Assembly (NCBI GenBank): GCA_018881555.1
Contig: JACAXG010000202.1
Coordinates: forward strand, 496,001-560,000
Direction of reading: 5' to 3'
DNA: 64,000 bases
Source of the DNA: Amblyornis subalaris
Taxonomy: Eukaryota > Chordata > Aves > Passeriformes > Ptilonorhynchidae
Shown here piece by piece: positions 39,463 through 52,617 of the stretch. A program made the translations under genes and the position numbers. Positions within the stretch are counted from its first letter, which is position 1. Each line of letters opens with the position of its first letter. The notes under the pieces are model-generated. The model saw only the letters and a list, made by a program, of their open reading frames with translations. It ran no database searches and was not told where the DNA came from.

Positions 39463-40412
39463 TGATGCAGGAAGTTCTTCCAATACTCATCTCCTTGAGT
39501 GTTCCTTGGTTAATGGTGCAACAGTATGGAAATAATGAAACTGCAGCTGATGAAAGCCATATTAAGGGACCAGAATCAGTCCTCTGTACAGCAACCTTAG
39601 CCCATGGGCACCTTACCATTAGAGCAAATTAGGCTAAGAGCGGACCTGCAGGAAGTACTGATTTATACAGGGCTGTTAGGCTGTCAATAATAGGGTAAAA
39701 TACATTTGTTCTGAGATGTATGTGTCAAAGGCTATTTCCTCAAAGTATCTAATGAATAAAAGGGTAGGACAGTGCTGTCATTTCAGCTTGGATCAAAACT
39801 CACTTTTTATGTACCTTACAGGATTTTATAGAAATGTAAGCATCAACAATATTTTGTTATCTAATAAATTAGGCATCTTCATTAATTTAACTGAACAGTG
39901 CAGAGGTCTAAAGAAAGAGACTGTACACTCATAGATAGTCTAGTCTTTCCCAAAAATATCTTTTATATGCTGACAGTCANGCTCCTACAATATGCAAAAC
40001 TATGTAAATGACCATGCTATAACCTAAATTTCTTATTTGACATCTAAATCAGCTGTAAATGAATCAGAACCACCAAATTATTTTTATAAGAAGAGTGACC
40101 ACAGATTAAATACCACCACTGAAAAAATGATTCTGTAAGTAAGCTGCAGCCACGAGAAAAGACTGATATAATGCACCCNGAGTGCTTCTCATTTACACAC
40201 CTGAATTATAAGGAAATGTTCTACATTTCCCCTTGGGGAAGAGGTGAAATATGCTCCACTGAGCCGGAAACTCACTGCTCTTGATTTTTCTGCCTCAGGT
40301 TGACTTAGATATTCCCCCTGTAAATCTGGCAGACTCACAGGGGGAAGTTCCAAATACATAATACTCGCATTTCTCGATGTCATGTCATAAAGTCATGCTT
40401 TTTTTTTTACAG

Positions 40413-40450
40413 GTGTGTATATACATATATATGTATTTCTACACACACAC
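40413..40450. repeat. GT/TA/CA microsatellite with 16-bp palindrome
   Basis: A GTGTGTAT, ATACATATATATGTAT (40,421-40,436, perfect palindrome) and ACACACACAC succession forms a larger imperfect self-complementary tract. Confidence 0.75.
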
Positions 40451-43400
40451 TCTCCACCAACACTTCATTCTGCCTGCATCCCCGTTTCCCTACAAGGAGG
40501 TTCAGCGTGGGCCAGGGAGTACAGCACGCTGAGCCTTCAGGAGCCATTCCAGAGCCCCAGAGCCAGAGGTCAGGCTGAANAGAGGGAGGGCAGCAGCTCC
40601 CCAAAGCACCTGCCTGCCCTTGCAGTGCCCACCATGACCCACAACCCCACCCCACGCTGCCCTGCTCAGCACAGCTGTCCCAGCTGCTTCTCCACCAAAG
40701 TAGCTTCGCCCATAGCCTTGGAAAGAGACCAATCTCTCACTCTTTTATTCCTGGCTCTCTCTCACACTTTGGTAATGCTGATTGAGGTGCAGACCTGCAC
40801 AGCATATCTCTCACAGGCCAAGAACCAAAATAGTCCAGGCCTTGTTCCAGGTTGCACCAAAGTCCTTAAATGGTTTGGCCTTGTTCAGCACTTCCTCACT
40901 TTGCTTTGACGCATATGCCAGACTTCAAAAAGTCACCACTAGTCAGCATCACATGTCCAGACAAACAGATGTAACCTATATTGTCACCAGGACTGTCTGC
41001 AAGAAAGAACAAATGGTGCCAAGGCCTCTTTCTACTACTTCAAGACATTCTTTGACTTGGGAACAAAGCTCATCAAAACAGTGCACAACTTCCCTACATT
41101 GGTAAATTATTTCTCAAGGCAACTGTCACATTCTTAGGACATGATTTTCCTTGTGACTTCAGTTTTTATTGCTTCTAGATTGGACTACAGTATTTCTGTA
41201 CCAAGTAACAAGGAAATTTTGTAATGTTCTAAAGGATAAAACTCAGTGAAGGTTCTGTCATACAGAAAAACCATCCATCATGTAAAATCTTGAGCAAAGA
41301 AGACAAAAAATTAACGTGTCATACACCATCTCGAAAGAAAATTCATTAAGAGAGTTATCCTTCTCAATATCNGTTTCACAGATAGAAAATTTAGGCATAA
41401 ATTATCACAAATATCTAGGGCCATATATTATTCCAGCATGACATTGTTACTACTAGAACTAATGCATATAAACCTACTCTTCTTGTGCAGCTATAAAATA
41501 TTTTTCCTAAACCCATTGCCTCTTACTCTATTAACAAAATTATTTTTTTATACCTCTACTGAAAAGGAAAAAAAAATGGATTCTATAAATCTTGCATCTG
41601 AAAGCTTAGAAGTCATAGCACAGCCTTCCCCCCTCCAAGGTCCTGCTTTTCTCCCTAAATCACTTTGTATTCTAGACAGTCTGGCTACATTGCCAACACA
41701 TCAATTCTACTTTGCATGGCTTGATTGCTAGATTTATTAAATTCCATATAATTAAGAACGAACCTTTTAGTCTGAAACCCCTATGCTGGAAGTACAGGAG
41801 CATGTCTGAAACTCTCAAAAGTTAACCATTAGCAAAACAAATATATTATTTTAGATCTATAAAACAGTTATACAGAGTAGGCTACATTTAACCTTATGGA
41901 GGACAATGGGCCATGAAGTACAAAGCAAAGATCAGTCTTCCATGAAGTTATAAATGAGGCTAAAATACAGACAGACATACTGACTCCTGGAAGAGCCAAA
42001 TTTAGTCAATTACNAGTCTTGGGTAGCCTAGAATAGTAACTCATTTTTCTGCTAGAAGTCGCTAATTACAGATTCAGAACAAAGTTCAGCAAGCTGTGCA
42101 ATTACCAAAATACAGACAAATTGAATGACAGGCATAATTTCAATTGTTATGCAACTATCAAAGAGCAGGAAAGAGCAAGGAAAGCTGGCCCTGGCACGTG
42201 GAGAACTGTTCCAAGATAGTCCCATTCTCAGTAAACAGTCATTAGTAGCATTTTGGCCACCAATGACAGAGTTTGGCCAAAAGAGATACTGCTCATACTT
42301 AGCAGTATTTTATTTGGTGTTAATGAGTGTTTATTTTCACAGATCTTGTCTGGACCAGAATGTGAACACTAGCTTGTTAAAGCAGCTATATAATTTTTTT
42401 ATTATTTCTTTCTTGTAACCTTTACACAGGTTGAGAGATTTTTTTTTATTTCAATATTTCTCTAGGAAATTTTACAAAATAAATTATTAAACTAAAAATC
42501 CATAAAATTAGTTGCAGCAAGGTGGTAGGTGCTATCACCACTGTGCTTTTTAATTCATATTTTGCCCCTCTCAGTGGTAGTTAGTATTTTTGTGTCAACA
42601 TTTTAGAACAAAAGTGGTCAGCATGATTCTCTTTAATCAATTAAAACTCATAAAGTTTAAATTTGTTTTAAATTGCTTTAAAAATAGTTTGCTGTTTCTC
42701 TAANGAACAAAGCAGTCACCTCTTTTTGATATATCTTACCTAGGTTTTTTTTAATAATGCAAACTTACATCTCATCATGTGGAAAAGGGAGGACAGAAAC
42801 AATAGTGCTAATTTTATAGCCCTGACAAATCCCCCCTGTGCAAACCCACGGACCTTATGGAAAAGACTGTGTCCCAGAAACTTCTCAGAAGTTATAAAAA
42901 GAAACAGATACACTTTCATTGTTCTAAATGAAACTAAATTGTTTACATTTAGTGCTTTTAAACCATCATCTTATTCTAGCTGTTCAGCTGGAACCATGGA
43001 GGTACCACGAATTTACAGTATTTTAATTGGGGTAAACAGCCTGTCTTAACCTAAGGCTACCTTTACTGAGTCTTCTGGATACCTCTCTAAATGCACAGAA
43101 AGCTGTTTTGTTGGGTTTATCAAATTAAGGATGTGAAGAGCCTTGTAAACATAGAGAAAAAGGAGGACAATCAGAAGCAGAACCAGGCTCTCACTTTGTT
43201 CCCAGCATATAAAAGAATCCACAGCCTCTTACAATGAGTATTTTCCTGTATAATATGTTGCATTCAGAAGATAAATGCACATTCAACACTATCTAACCTT
43301 GAAAAATCATGCTTTTAAAGTGGTATAAAAGCTATTCTCGGTAAACATTTATTGCAGAAATAAATATTGTACATGTGTAGACAAGGTCAATAATATTAAG

Positions 43401-43559
43401 ATTCCCAATATCACTGAACCAGTGTGCTATTTCACTCCCAAAATATATAACCTGCCATGAATTAAATCACTGATCGTGATGTGATGTGATCCTGAGAAAG
43501 AAAAGTTCATCCCAGGATGCATTGGTCATATCTGTGGCACAGCTACAGAAATGTTAGTG

Positions 43560-43700
43560 CTGGTGGACAAAGCACCAGCAAACAGAGCTGAAATACTGTT
43601 TTGTACAATTCTTGTTACCCACACTCAGGAAAGATACTTGAAACTGTACAAGTATAGAGAAAGGTTACAGGAACTACAAGGTACACCAAGAACCCATCAC
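43560..43700 (+). mobile_element. possible ancient CR1/L3-like fragment
   Basis: The stretch around GAAATACTGTTTTGTACAAT, CAGGAAAGATACTTGAAACT and AAGTATAGAGAAAGG resembles, at nucleotide level, the CR1/L3 segment that encodes LEYCVQFW...LRKDIEKLEKVQ. The match is weak and frame-broken, without a clear 3' end. It may extend towards 43,890. It could also be chance similarity. A profile search against avian repeat families would settle it. Confidence 0.3.
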
Positions 43701-44594
43701 ACAGTCTGGTTTAACCTAGCAAAGCAAGGCTGACAGAGACACTCCTGCCTGCTGGGTGAGGGGATGAAAGAGGAGCATTACCAAAGTGGAAGAGCTGTCT
43801 GAATTCAGGAATGCTGCCTGGGGAGTCACAGTGTGTATGAGATAGCCCTGAACAGTTTCAAAGATAGTGAAAGGGTTCTAACCATGAAAATAAAGAGGGT
43901 ATCACACATCATCCTTTTAAGAGAAGTACTGTGTGCACCAAGAAATATTTATTGAAATAGTTGCACAGTTTATGAGAGGAATTTTGCTATGCAGCTCTTG
44001 AGATGGAAGCCGAGTGGAGTTTTTGAACAGGAAAGGAAGTCTGGTGATAACTAGTAACGTTAAAATGTAAAGAGCTAACTTTGCAAAGAGGTTTTTTCAC
44101 TGTACAATAGTCACAGCCCACTTGGGAACAAGGTGATACTTGACCATGAGTGTATGGCCATACTGCAAAGGTTTTCCAAACCAACAAACACATTTTTTCT
44201 CACGTGAAGAGAAAAAATAGAAAGATGCTGTCAGCTTCTCTGAACATTCAGGAGCAGGCAGCATTACAGGACATCTAGTCTAGCACTGTGCTGGGCTCTC
44301 ATACTTAAGATTTCAAACCAGATGGGCATCATCTAATACTTAAATATTAGAATTTTCTATTTGCATTTTAAATAGATCATTTCAGTTCTGACTCAGTTTC
44401 AGACAAGTGGTGGCAGTGATATTAGAATCTACAGAAAAGCAAAACAAAAATGAATTACAAATTCAATGAGAGGAAGACATATTAAACACAAGGCTGAAAA
44501 TTTAAAAACTTTGCACAATAACCTGAACACAAATAAAAGGCAGAGAGCTTTCATCTACAGACAATATTTCACTATGCGTAGGAAAGTCCTTATA

Positions 44595-46045
44595 ATAGAA
44601 TCACAGAATATGCTGAGTTGGAAGGGACCCATGAGGATCAGAGTCCAACTCTTGGCCCTGCACAGACACCCCAACAATCCCACCCTGTCCAAACACTCCT
44701 GAAGCTCTGGCAGCCTTTGGGCCATGACCATTCCCTGGGGCGCCTGTTCAGTGCCCGACCACCCTTTGGGTGAAGAACCCTCAGGTGCTGTCACTGCTCA
44801 CCACAGGGAAGAGATCAGTGCCTGCCCCTCCTGTCCCCTTGATGAGGAAATTGTAACTGCAGTGAGGTCTCTTCTCAGTCTCTTCCAGGCTGAACAGACC
44901 AAATAACCTCAGCTGCTCCTCATGTGGCCTTTCCAGCATCTTCATGGCCTTCCTTTGGATCTTCTCTGATAGATCCTTCTTATATGTGGCTCCCAAAACC
45001 ACACAATATTCAAGGTAAGGCCACCAGTGCAGAGCAGAGCAGGACAATCCCCTCCCTTGCCCGACTGGCCATGCTGTGCCTGATGCCCCCCAGGACACGG
45101 TTGGCCTTCCTGGCTGCCAGGGCACTGCTGACTCATGTTCAACTGGCCATCAACCAGGACCCCCAGGTCCCTTTCCACAGCACTGCTCTCCAGCCTCTCA
45201 TTCCCCAGCCTGTCCANGCATCCAGGGTTGCCTCAATCCAGGTGCTGGATTCTGCACTCATCTGTGTTGAACTTCACACAGTGGGTGATTGCCCAGCCCT
45301 CTACTTTCTCAGGATCTCTCTGCAGGGCCTCTCTGCCTTCAAGGCAACCAATGACTCTTCCCAGTTTAGTATCATCAGCAAACTTACTTAGTATCCCTTT
45401 GAGTCCTGCATCCAAGTCATGTACGAGGACATTGAAGAGCACAGGGCCTAAGATGGAGCCCTGTGGAACCCCTGTGTCCCCAGGCTGATGTCACCCCATT
45501 CACTGAAACCCTTTGAGCCCAACCCATAAGCCAGTTGCTCACCCATCCCATGATGTGTTTATCCAGCTGTGTGCTGGACGTTGTGTCCAGAAGGATTCTG
45601 TGAGAGACAGTATCAAAAGCTTTACTGNAAGCCAAGAAGATTACATCAACTGGCTTCCCCTGATCAACTAGATGAGTTACCTTGGTATAAAAGGAAATTA
45701 AATTTGTCAAGCAGGACTTCCCCTTCATGAACCTGTGCTTACTGTGACAAATGACTGCACTGTCTTTCAGATGTTTTTCAATAACTCCCAGAATTATGAT
45801 CACCTTAATATTACCAGGCATCAAAGTGAGATCATCAGGCCTGTAGCCACCAGGGTCATCCCTCTTGTCCTTTTTGAATATTTGGACATCAGCCAGCTTC
45901 TAGTAAACTGGTACCTCTCCAGATTCCTGAGACCTTCCAAAAACCGTTGAGGCCTCACGATGACATCAGCCAGCTCTTTAAGTACTCTTGGATGGATCCC
46001 ATCAGGTCCCATAGACTTATAGGGATCCAAGTGTTCTTGTCAAAA
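44595..46045 (-). mobile_element. CR1 LINE, 5'-truncated, about 1.45 kb
   Basis: This is a minus-strand chicken-repeat-1 (CR1) non-LTR retrotransposon. Its 3' end is at the low-coordinate side, where the plus strand reads AATCACAGAATATGCTGAG followed by the TTGGAAGGGACC block typical of avian CR1 3' ends. Reading up the minus strand, the 3' untranslated part is followed by the C-terminal part of ORF2 and then reverse-transcriptase blocks up to about 46,030. The 5' half is missing (5' UTR, ORF1 and the endonuclease part of ORF2), as is usual for CR1. The copy is frameshifted several times and cannot move by itself. The identification rests on both protein and nucleotide resemblance to the family. 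The subfamily was not determined and the exact 5' boundary is approximate. Confidence 0.95.
44781..46030 (-). pseudogene. CR1 ORF2 reverse-transcriptase remnant
   Basis: This is the decayed coding part of the CR1 copy. In order on the minus strand: a block reading DPYKSMGPDGIHPRVLKELA (45,960-46,030); a block containing GKSCLTNLISFY and SKAFDTVSHRILLD (45,550-45,740); the FADD catalytic box (45,371-45,382), followed by DTKLG; and a C-terminal region containing LGVLVDGQLNMSQQCPGSQE (about 45,110-45,170) and LEYCVVLGATYKKD (about 44,960-45,010). These pieces lie in different frames, so there are several indels. The residue before the SKAFD block, where the family has the motif A aspartate, reads as alanine, and an N lies next to it. 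An intact family protein would be reverse transcriptase plus endonuclease used for target-primed reverse transcription in the nucleus. This copy is non-functional. Confidence 0.92.
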
Positions 46046-49000
46046 CCATAAGTGAATTAAATGCTGCATCTTATTCCATTCTACTCCATGAGAGAACAGC
46101 GGATAGAGCTTCAGAGAAAATCAAGAGAAACCTTTTGAATTTACCATAAGTCTTTCAGGTTTGCTTCCTTCCTCCTCCAAAGTAAACTGCCCTTANGCTG
46201 AAATCATGCACAGATTATATTTGCGGAGGGATTGTTAGTCATCTACAGAATTCTGTCCAAGGTCAAGAATGGCAGAAGCCTGATAATTCATCTCTAAAAA
46301 TTTGTAGTTTACAAGTGGTCTTCATTTTAAGCAGTGAAGACATCTGCTTGTACAAAGTGACTCACCCAGCACAATTTTGCAAGCATTTTCTCTCAGACAG
46401 CTTTATTGGTTTTCTTTACATTTAACACAATGTTAAGAAACATGAGATTTTTTCTAAATTTGTTAAGCACATTTGAAGGAGTATATGTTTCATTAAGATA
46501 GCATCCTAAGCCAACACTAACATCACTCAGTTTCCACAGTAATTTCTGACTCACTAGGAAATATATACACTACAAGTAGCTAAATGCTGTACTCTAACAA
46601 CTGCTGGTGTGCAAGGCCACAGCTTGGATGCTCAATAAATGTCCTAACAGAAATGAGAGGGAAGCAGCAAGCAAAAGAAGTTTACCAAGCTTCCTTATAA
46701 TAATCAACCAAAATCATTCCTAATACCAATGCATTGACTCACATGAATTGTAGATCCAAAGGCAAAAAGTTTTATTTTACTGATATGCCAGAATCAATAG
46801 CTAAACTAGTTCTTTGACAATCAAAAACTCTCTGCCCTCCACCTGGTAACAGACAGGATGTTGTATTCTCTTTTAACTCTGTCTGTGGTCTAGATCAGTG
46901 CTGTGGCAAAANTGGAGATGAACTAGCATCACACATTACAGGAAAAATCCTTCAACATTTACAAAAGAAGTTTTAAAATTAAGCAAATTCATTCAGCCTC
47001 TTCTAAAGCAATTATGCAACACACTATAAATTTGAGCAGTACCATCTGGTAGGAAGATGTACACTGCACATGTATCCATTATTCGCACATTTTCACACTG
47101 TACCAAGCCTCTGGGGGAATATATTTTACCATGATATTTGAATTGGAAAAACATCAGTTAAGGACTCAAATTTGAAAAGAAATGGTTTGCATTTAAATGC
47201 AGTTACAGAATTAAAAGTTAAACTCACAATAGAAAGTAGAAATTATATGCACATTATCTACTGAAATGAGTCAGGAAAGAAAGGTATTTACATCACCATT
47301 TTCAACACCTAGTTTGTGGTTGTATTTCCTACATGGACACTCCAAGTGTGACTTGGATCCACTGAATGACCTACTGCTCTTCAATATCTGTTCAGGGAAC
47401 ATGAATTCTTTATTTAAGCACAAGCAAAATAACTAAGGGAACTGCAAATATTAGTTAGATCTTAAATTCATAGTACTGAAGGCTTACATGATTTCAAGAT
47501 CTCTTTCCTTCATAATGTAGACATGTGAATTGGCAAGTACAAAGCCAGCCTAGGGGACAAAGACTAGAAGGGATTATAAGCATGCATAGCAAGACAGAAG
47601 GAAAAGGTTTCCAAGAAGCAGGAAAAGAGCCTTTCTTCCATACAGGATTTATCAGAAAAATATGCAGTTTTAACAAGATCAAAATACTGGGCAATTCTGT
47701 TTCTCGGGATACAGCCAGGTTCCTGAGAGTAACACTGGACAAGTGAGACTGATTCACCATGCCAGATATATTGGTATCTACACATACAGCATTCAGCAAA
47801 TTTCAGACTGGATGTAGTATTTACTGAGCTGATTAAGCCATGTTCTCTAGATGCAGTTAAGCATCACTGGTGAGGCTTGTAGATAGGAATTAGAACTTTA
47901 TGTGCACCAGTTGAGGTGATCTAATACAATAAACTACCCTTAGCAGCAGATCTAATAGGGAGATAAATCATTTTCCTTGGATCACTCAAATTATCCTCCC
48001 ATTCTTTTATCTTCAGAACTCCGAAGTGGATTAATGGTTGACTCATGTCTTATTCAAAAGCAGAGAGCAAAGGGCAGAAACAAACAAAATTTCATTTGAA
48101 AAATACCATTTCTATTTACAGTCAAGATCTAAACTAATTTCCAACACAGACTTTCATAAGCTCCTTTGCTATAAAGATATGAGTCTTCCTTTGTCAGCAA
48201 TTCTTTTTCCTTACTCATTGCACAAGTACAGTAGCCCAACACTCTCTTCAAAGGATCATGCTGAAATTTTGCACTGAAAACTCAAACATAGGGAATTTGG
48301 ATTCAGATAAAACTTACTTGGCTTACTTTCCTGTCTATTTTTACACAGCAGTTCAGAGAAAAGAGTTTTTCAAGGAACTCTATAAAAAATTAGAGATGAC
48401 ATAACTACAGCTATTTCCTATCCAGATAATTGCCCCCAAGAGTATGGAATTAAAATTTTTAAGTGTTCCTTGAGATAATGGATAGAACTTTTCATCCCTG
48501 ACCATTCTGCCATCATCTAACATCCAGTTTGTACTGCAGAATCCTACAAACAGCTGTAGAGCTTAAGGAACAAATAATTAGCATCACCATGGGTTCAATA
48601 TCTGTTGTAGCAGCCTCAAGCATAGCAGCCTTCAGAGCATTTTTCCTACCTACATGAAGAAACCAGGTGGAACCAGGTGGAAATTTTGATGAATGTTTAA
48701 CACTGATATATTTATAAAGTTGCCTGTGTATTTCACCTATGAGCAACCATTACTCAAAATTAAAATGCATAGCTTGTATTTATTAAAATAGGCCTCAGGA
48801 GTTCTTGTTGTAGAGTCACGAAAATTGAGAAGACTGAGAATGTGTCAAAGAACCTCCAGTGACTGTAGCCTATTTCTCTACAGAAAGCTGCTTCACACTT
48901 TTTTATAGAGTAAAGGAAACACTGAGAGCTCAATCTCATCTGTTCAAGAAAGTGTAAAATACATTCTAGAAGTGTGAGAAGAACCAGTGAGAGAACTGCT

Positions 49001-52000
49001 CGGATTTTCTCACTGGGTGCCTTTATTTGAATGTCAGCAACTTTAATCTAGATCACTCATTATATAACAGGACCCTACAACTTCAGTGATATTATTGGAA
49101 CAAGACCTTTTCAACCTGGTTTGTGTTGCTCCTCTGTTAGTTCCCAAAGCTTGCAAAGCCCACTCAGGAATAACTTGCACAAATTCATGAGTTTTATCAT
49201 TAAATACCCCTTTAAAATATCACATAAGGCCACAGCTAAGACATGAAATGTTTCTCTACAATGCACATTTTGTTTGTCTAAGCATATTTAGCAGGTAATC
49301 TCACAGTACTGTGAGCTTCCTTCATCAGCTCCAGTTTAATTGCTTCCCAACACACACACTCTTTTCCTATTAATGCTTTTTGACAAATCCACTGCACGTT
49401 AACATTCATTACTTGCTGTCTCATGCAAAATGGGACACTACTTCTCAATCCCAGTAAGTTTTCAAGATGAACTAGTTTCTAGTTCAGACAGGTGCGGGTG
49501 TTGGCACTGCAACATTTAGGACATTGCCGAGTGCAGCTGATCCAGTTCCAGGCTTGCCAGGCACAGCCCAAGTCAGAGCAGTGAGCAAAGCAGGGTCTCT
49601 ACTGGGACATCACTTGAGAAAATACTACCTGCTCTTGTTAACTAACAGAGACTAAGGATCTTTTTCAAGACATTTTTGAGCCATCCAAATGGAACAGAAG
49701 AGGCTTTGAGGACTATTACTGCATAACCCTTCAGTGACAGGAAATCTATCTGATTGCAGAAATACTGCAGTGAAACACTTTACCAGGAAGATTAGTGATT
49801 GAAACCTCTCTCTTTCTGTTTCTTCAACTCGGGTGAAATTCCTAGAATAGCCATACTTACTCTGTCCTACCAGGATTCAGTTCCTACTTAATCCTAGACA
49901 AGACTTTCAATCTACCACTCCAGCCTTTTTCTCTCCAGGAAGGCTCCAACTTTCTAGTCAGAGTATTATACAAAGAAGAATGGCACTGAGAGAGTGCTGC
50001 AAGTCCACCCATCTCTGCCCCCAGCCTGGAGCTGATGCTCATTTCTGAAACACACAAGGAATTAGTCCTCAATTCACTTTCATGCACTCCAGTTGAATAA
50101 TCAAGGCCTCTGGCTATTGGTCAAAAGTCTCTGATATTTAATGCGAGAACGCTGTGAGACTCCTTTAGGAAACTGCAGGAAAGCTTTGTGAGGGAAGGAT
50201 AACTGAAGGGAGGTGATTTGTCCTACATGACATGGCATACTGGTTTGGAGTTTGTAAAACTTGAAGATCTCGTGAGGAATTGCACAGTCAATCCTTTAAA
50301 TCCTTCACCTGCAATGTAAATTCCACATGAAAAGTACAACTGTAGTAATGGAATACGTATTTGTGTATTTGTGTGGTCAAGTAGAAAGTTTAAGAACTAG
50401 GGCCCTAGGCAAGGAATGTAGTTTGTACTAGTTCCAAACTCTCAGCAAAAGCAAGTTACTAAGATGTTCTTGAAAATATCTTTCTTAATTAAACTGTAAA
50501 ATAAAATCTCAACCTAAGTTGATCCTTGCTCACAAGAGTTACTGTAACATTAATACTTGCTCTTAGACAGTCTTCATTTCACCACATTACTGCAGAAGAC
50601 AACCCCTGAGATACCTCCAGAGCCTATAGGTAATTTTTTATGTTCTCTCAACAGCAAATTAAGCTTATTTATACATATGAAAACATGCTCTAAGGTAACA
50701 GATGGGAGCTTCTGTGAGAAATATGCACATAAATTTTAGGTTTCATGTGAGCTGTAGATGAAAACAAGCATACTGCCTCAGATTGAAATCTCCCAGCTGT
50801 ATTGATTTTTCAGAATGGAACATGACTAGAAGTTATTCACAGATGCTCTCCTCCCGCAGCAGCAAGCTGCTCTCCCTCCTCTCACGGGAAAAGGTGCACT
50901 GAGGAGAGGAGCTACTGACGAGCTGGGAAAGAAAACTACTCCAGGCATGAACTGCAATGGATCTGACTGAAGAAAAACATTTGCTCAGAAGTCCAGGCAT
51001 TATTTTTTTAAAACACAATTTCATTCCTCTTTTACCCATCTCAATCCCTTCATCATATACATACGTACAACGCCACTGTGTGACCTGCCTCAGACAACGA
51101 TCCTGTCACAGACAGCAACACCAATCATCTCCTGTCTCTTTCCCACCCCAAAAAAAGTCCCAGTCATCGACAGACATTTCATCNTCTTCAATGCCCGGTC
51201 CCCTGCAACCTTCCCACAAACTCAGCAATGGGGTTTTCTCCTCCCAGNGCCAGTGTCCAGTGCAGGTTCACTGCAGCTCACACGGTGCATTCCCTGAGCT
51301 CGCTGCTACCTTGGACAGAGGAGAACTGAGGCAGCAGGGCTGACCCCAGGCAGGCTGCCACACACCAAAACAGCTTGCAGAATAAACCCAATCCAAAACC
51401 CCCACAGCTCTTCAAGTTGTCTTGTCTCCCACCTTCACAAAGTAAAATGTCATGCCACTTACAAGGTTGCCAGGAAGTTTTTAAGCAGNGACTGTGCAAC
51501 CAAGTATGTGCAGTATAGATACAATACTGGAGAACCAGGTATCTCCCAGGTTTGGCAGGTTTATGGAAAGGAAATAAAGCTTGGATTCATGGTACTGGTG
51601 ATTTACACTGAGATGGACACATTTGACCTTTTGGGGTTTTTTTAGATCCACGACCTCAGCTGGCAAGCATCGNAGCAACTGAACATTTAGGGATGCATAC
51701 TCAGTGAGTTAACCCCTTCTGAGCAAACCCCCTGTACTCAGACATCATTCAGGAACAATCTTACTCAGTAACTGTCAGTGGGATGTCCACATGTAGTCTG
51801 CACCAAGCAGCAAGTTGTAACAGTCTGCAGGAACAGCGTTCGTGATCTTAGGACAAAAGAACATTCATCAGCAACAAATTCTGAGCAGAAGCATTTGATA
51901 CAGTCACGACACTCTGCCAAGGAAGATTTACTTCTTTAGTGAGGCACAAGATTGCAACTGCTGAAATTCTGTCTCCTGGGCATTTGAAGTCTATAGCACC

Positions 52001-52567
52001 TCCACAAACTCTAAGTTTACTCAACTAGAAAAACTAAAAATAAACTCAAATGTAAATGATGTGGCAGACTGACATTCATAGATCCTGAAATCCAATGCAC
52101 GTCAGTGCTGACCTAGAACAACCAAAGCTGCATTGTCATTTCACAACCCATAGCTTGCCCTGTATAAGGGATGCACTTTACTGGTGCTAACTTGTGAAGA
52201 AAACCAGCAGTCATAATTGTCATCACAATCACAAGTCCTTTTTCTCTTATTGCATTCCTCATAACNAATCAAAATGAAAAACCTTTGCAATTCCTCCCAA
52301 GGTTATTCTGCACACTCCCACACAACAGAATTCCTGTGCGTATGTGTCTGATGAAGTTATGAATCACACAGTTTAGAAACAACCAGGAGACCCTCAAGGG
52401 TTGCTATAAACACAGATCAACAAGAGTTTCCCTTTTAACTCCAGCGTGGCAGGGACTGACTTNCTGCCCCAACACACAGCCCAGGGCTGCTACCATTGGC
52501 ACTCCAGTGGTGGAACCAGTCCCTCAACACTGAAGGCTGCTGCCCAGTGCCAGTACAGGTCCCATAC
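46046..52567. other. unique AT-rich DNA, no gene recognised
   Basis: No repeat body or coding segment is recognisable. A slightly GC-richer stretch at 50,840-51,350 has frames on both strands, up to 128 codons, without homology. A strong minus-strand donor, AGA|GTAAGTATGG, at 49,860 follows a closed-frame body and could only be non-coding. Confidence 0.55.
48661..48680. repeat. tandem AACCAGGTGG, two copies
   Basis: This is an exact 10-bp duplication, a short slippage event. Confidence 0.65.
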
Positions 52568-52617
52568 CTGGAGACTTCAGTTCTGGCCTTATTTATGCAC
52601 ATGACGAGACCCACATG
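52568..52617 (-). other. candidate internal exon (50 nt)
   Basis: On the minus strand, acceptor TTCTGTGCAGTTGTTCTAG and donor TCCAG|GTATGGG flank 50 nt. Only one frame is open, reading HVGLVMCINKARTEVS plus two bases (phase 0 in, phase 2 out). Both splice sites are close to consensus. There is no recognised homology, and it is short enough to be a pseudo-exon. Confidence 0.15.

Larger units (their letters stand above)
39463..44594. other. unique DNA, no gene recognised
   Basis: The segment 40,415-40,909 is open for 164 codons on the plus strand. This is the longest frame in the window, but the translation begins in a microsatellite and is low-complexity (P, S, Q, H), without family resemblance. 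The segment 43,700-44,220 is less AT-skewed and may include old repeat sequence. Nothing else was seen. Confidence 0.55.

Noticed and set aside
40415..40909. Longest open frame in the window (164 codons, plus strand)
   Set aside because: It starts inside a GT/TA/CA microsatellite, the product is low-complexity P/S/Q/H text with no domain, and no promoter or splice context supports it.
44924..45391. 155-codon plus-strand open frame
   Set aside because: It is the antisense shadow of the CR1 reverse-transcriptase remnant.
50957..51343. 128-codon plus-strand frame
   Set aside because: It contains undetermined residues and low-complexity S/Q/P text. The opposite strand is open as well, and there is no homology.
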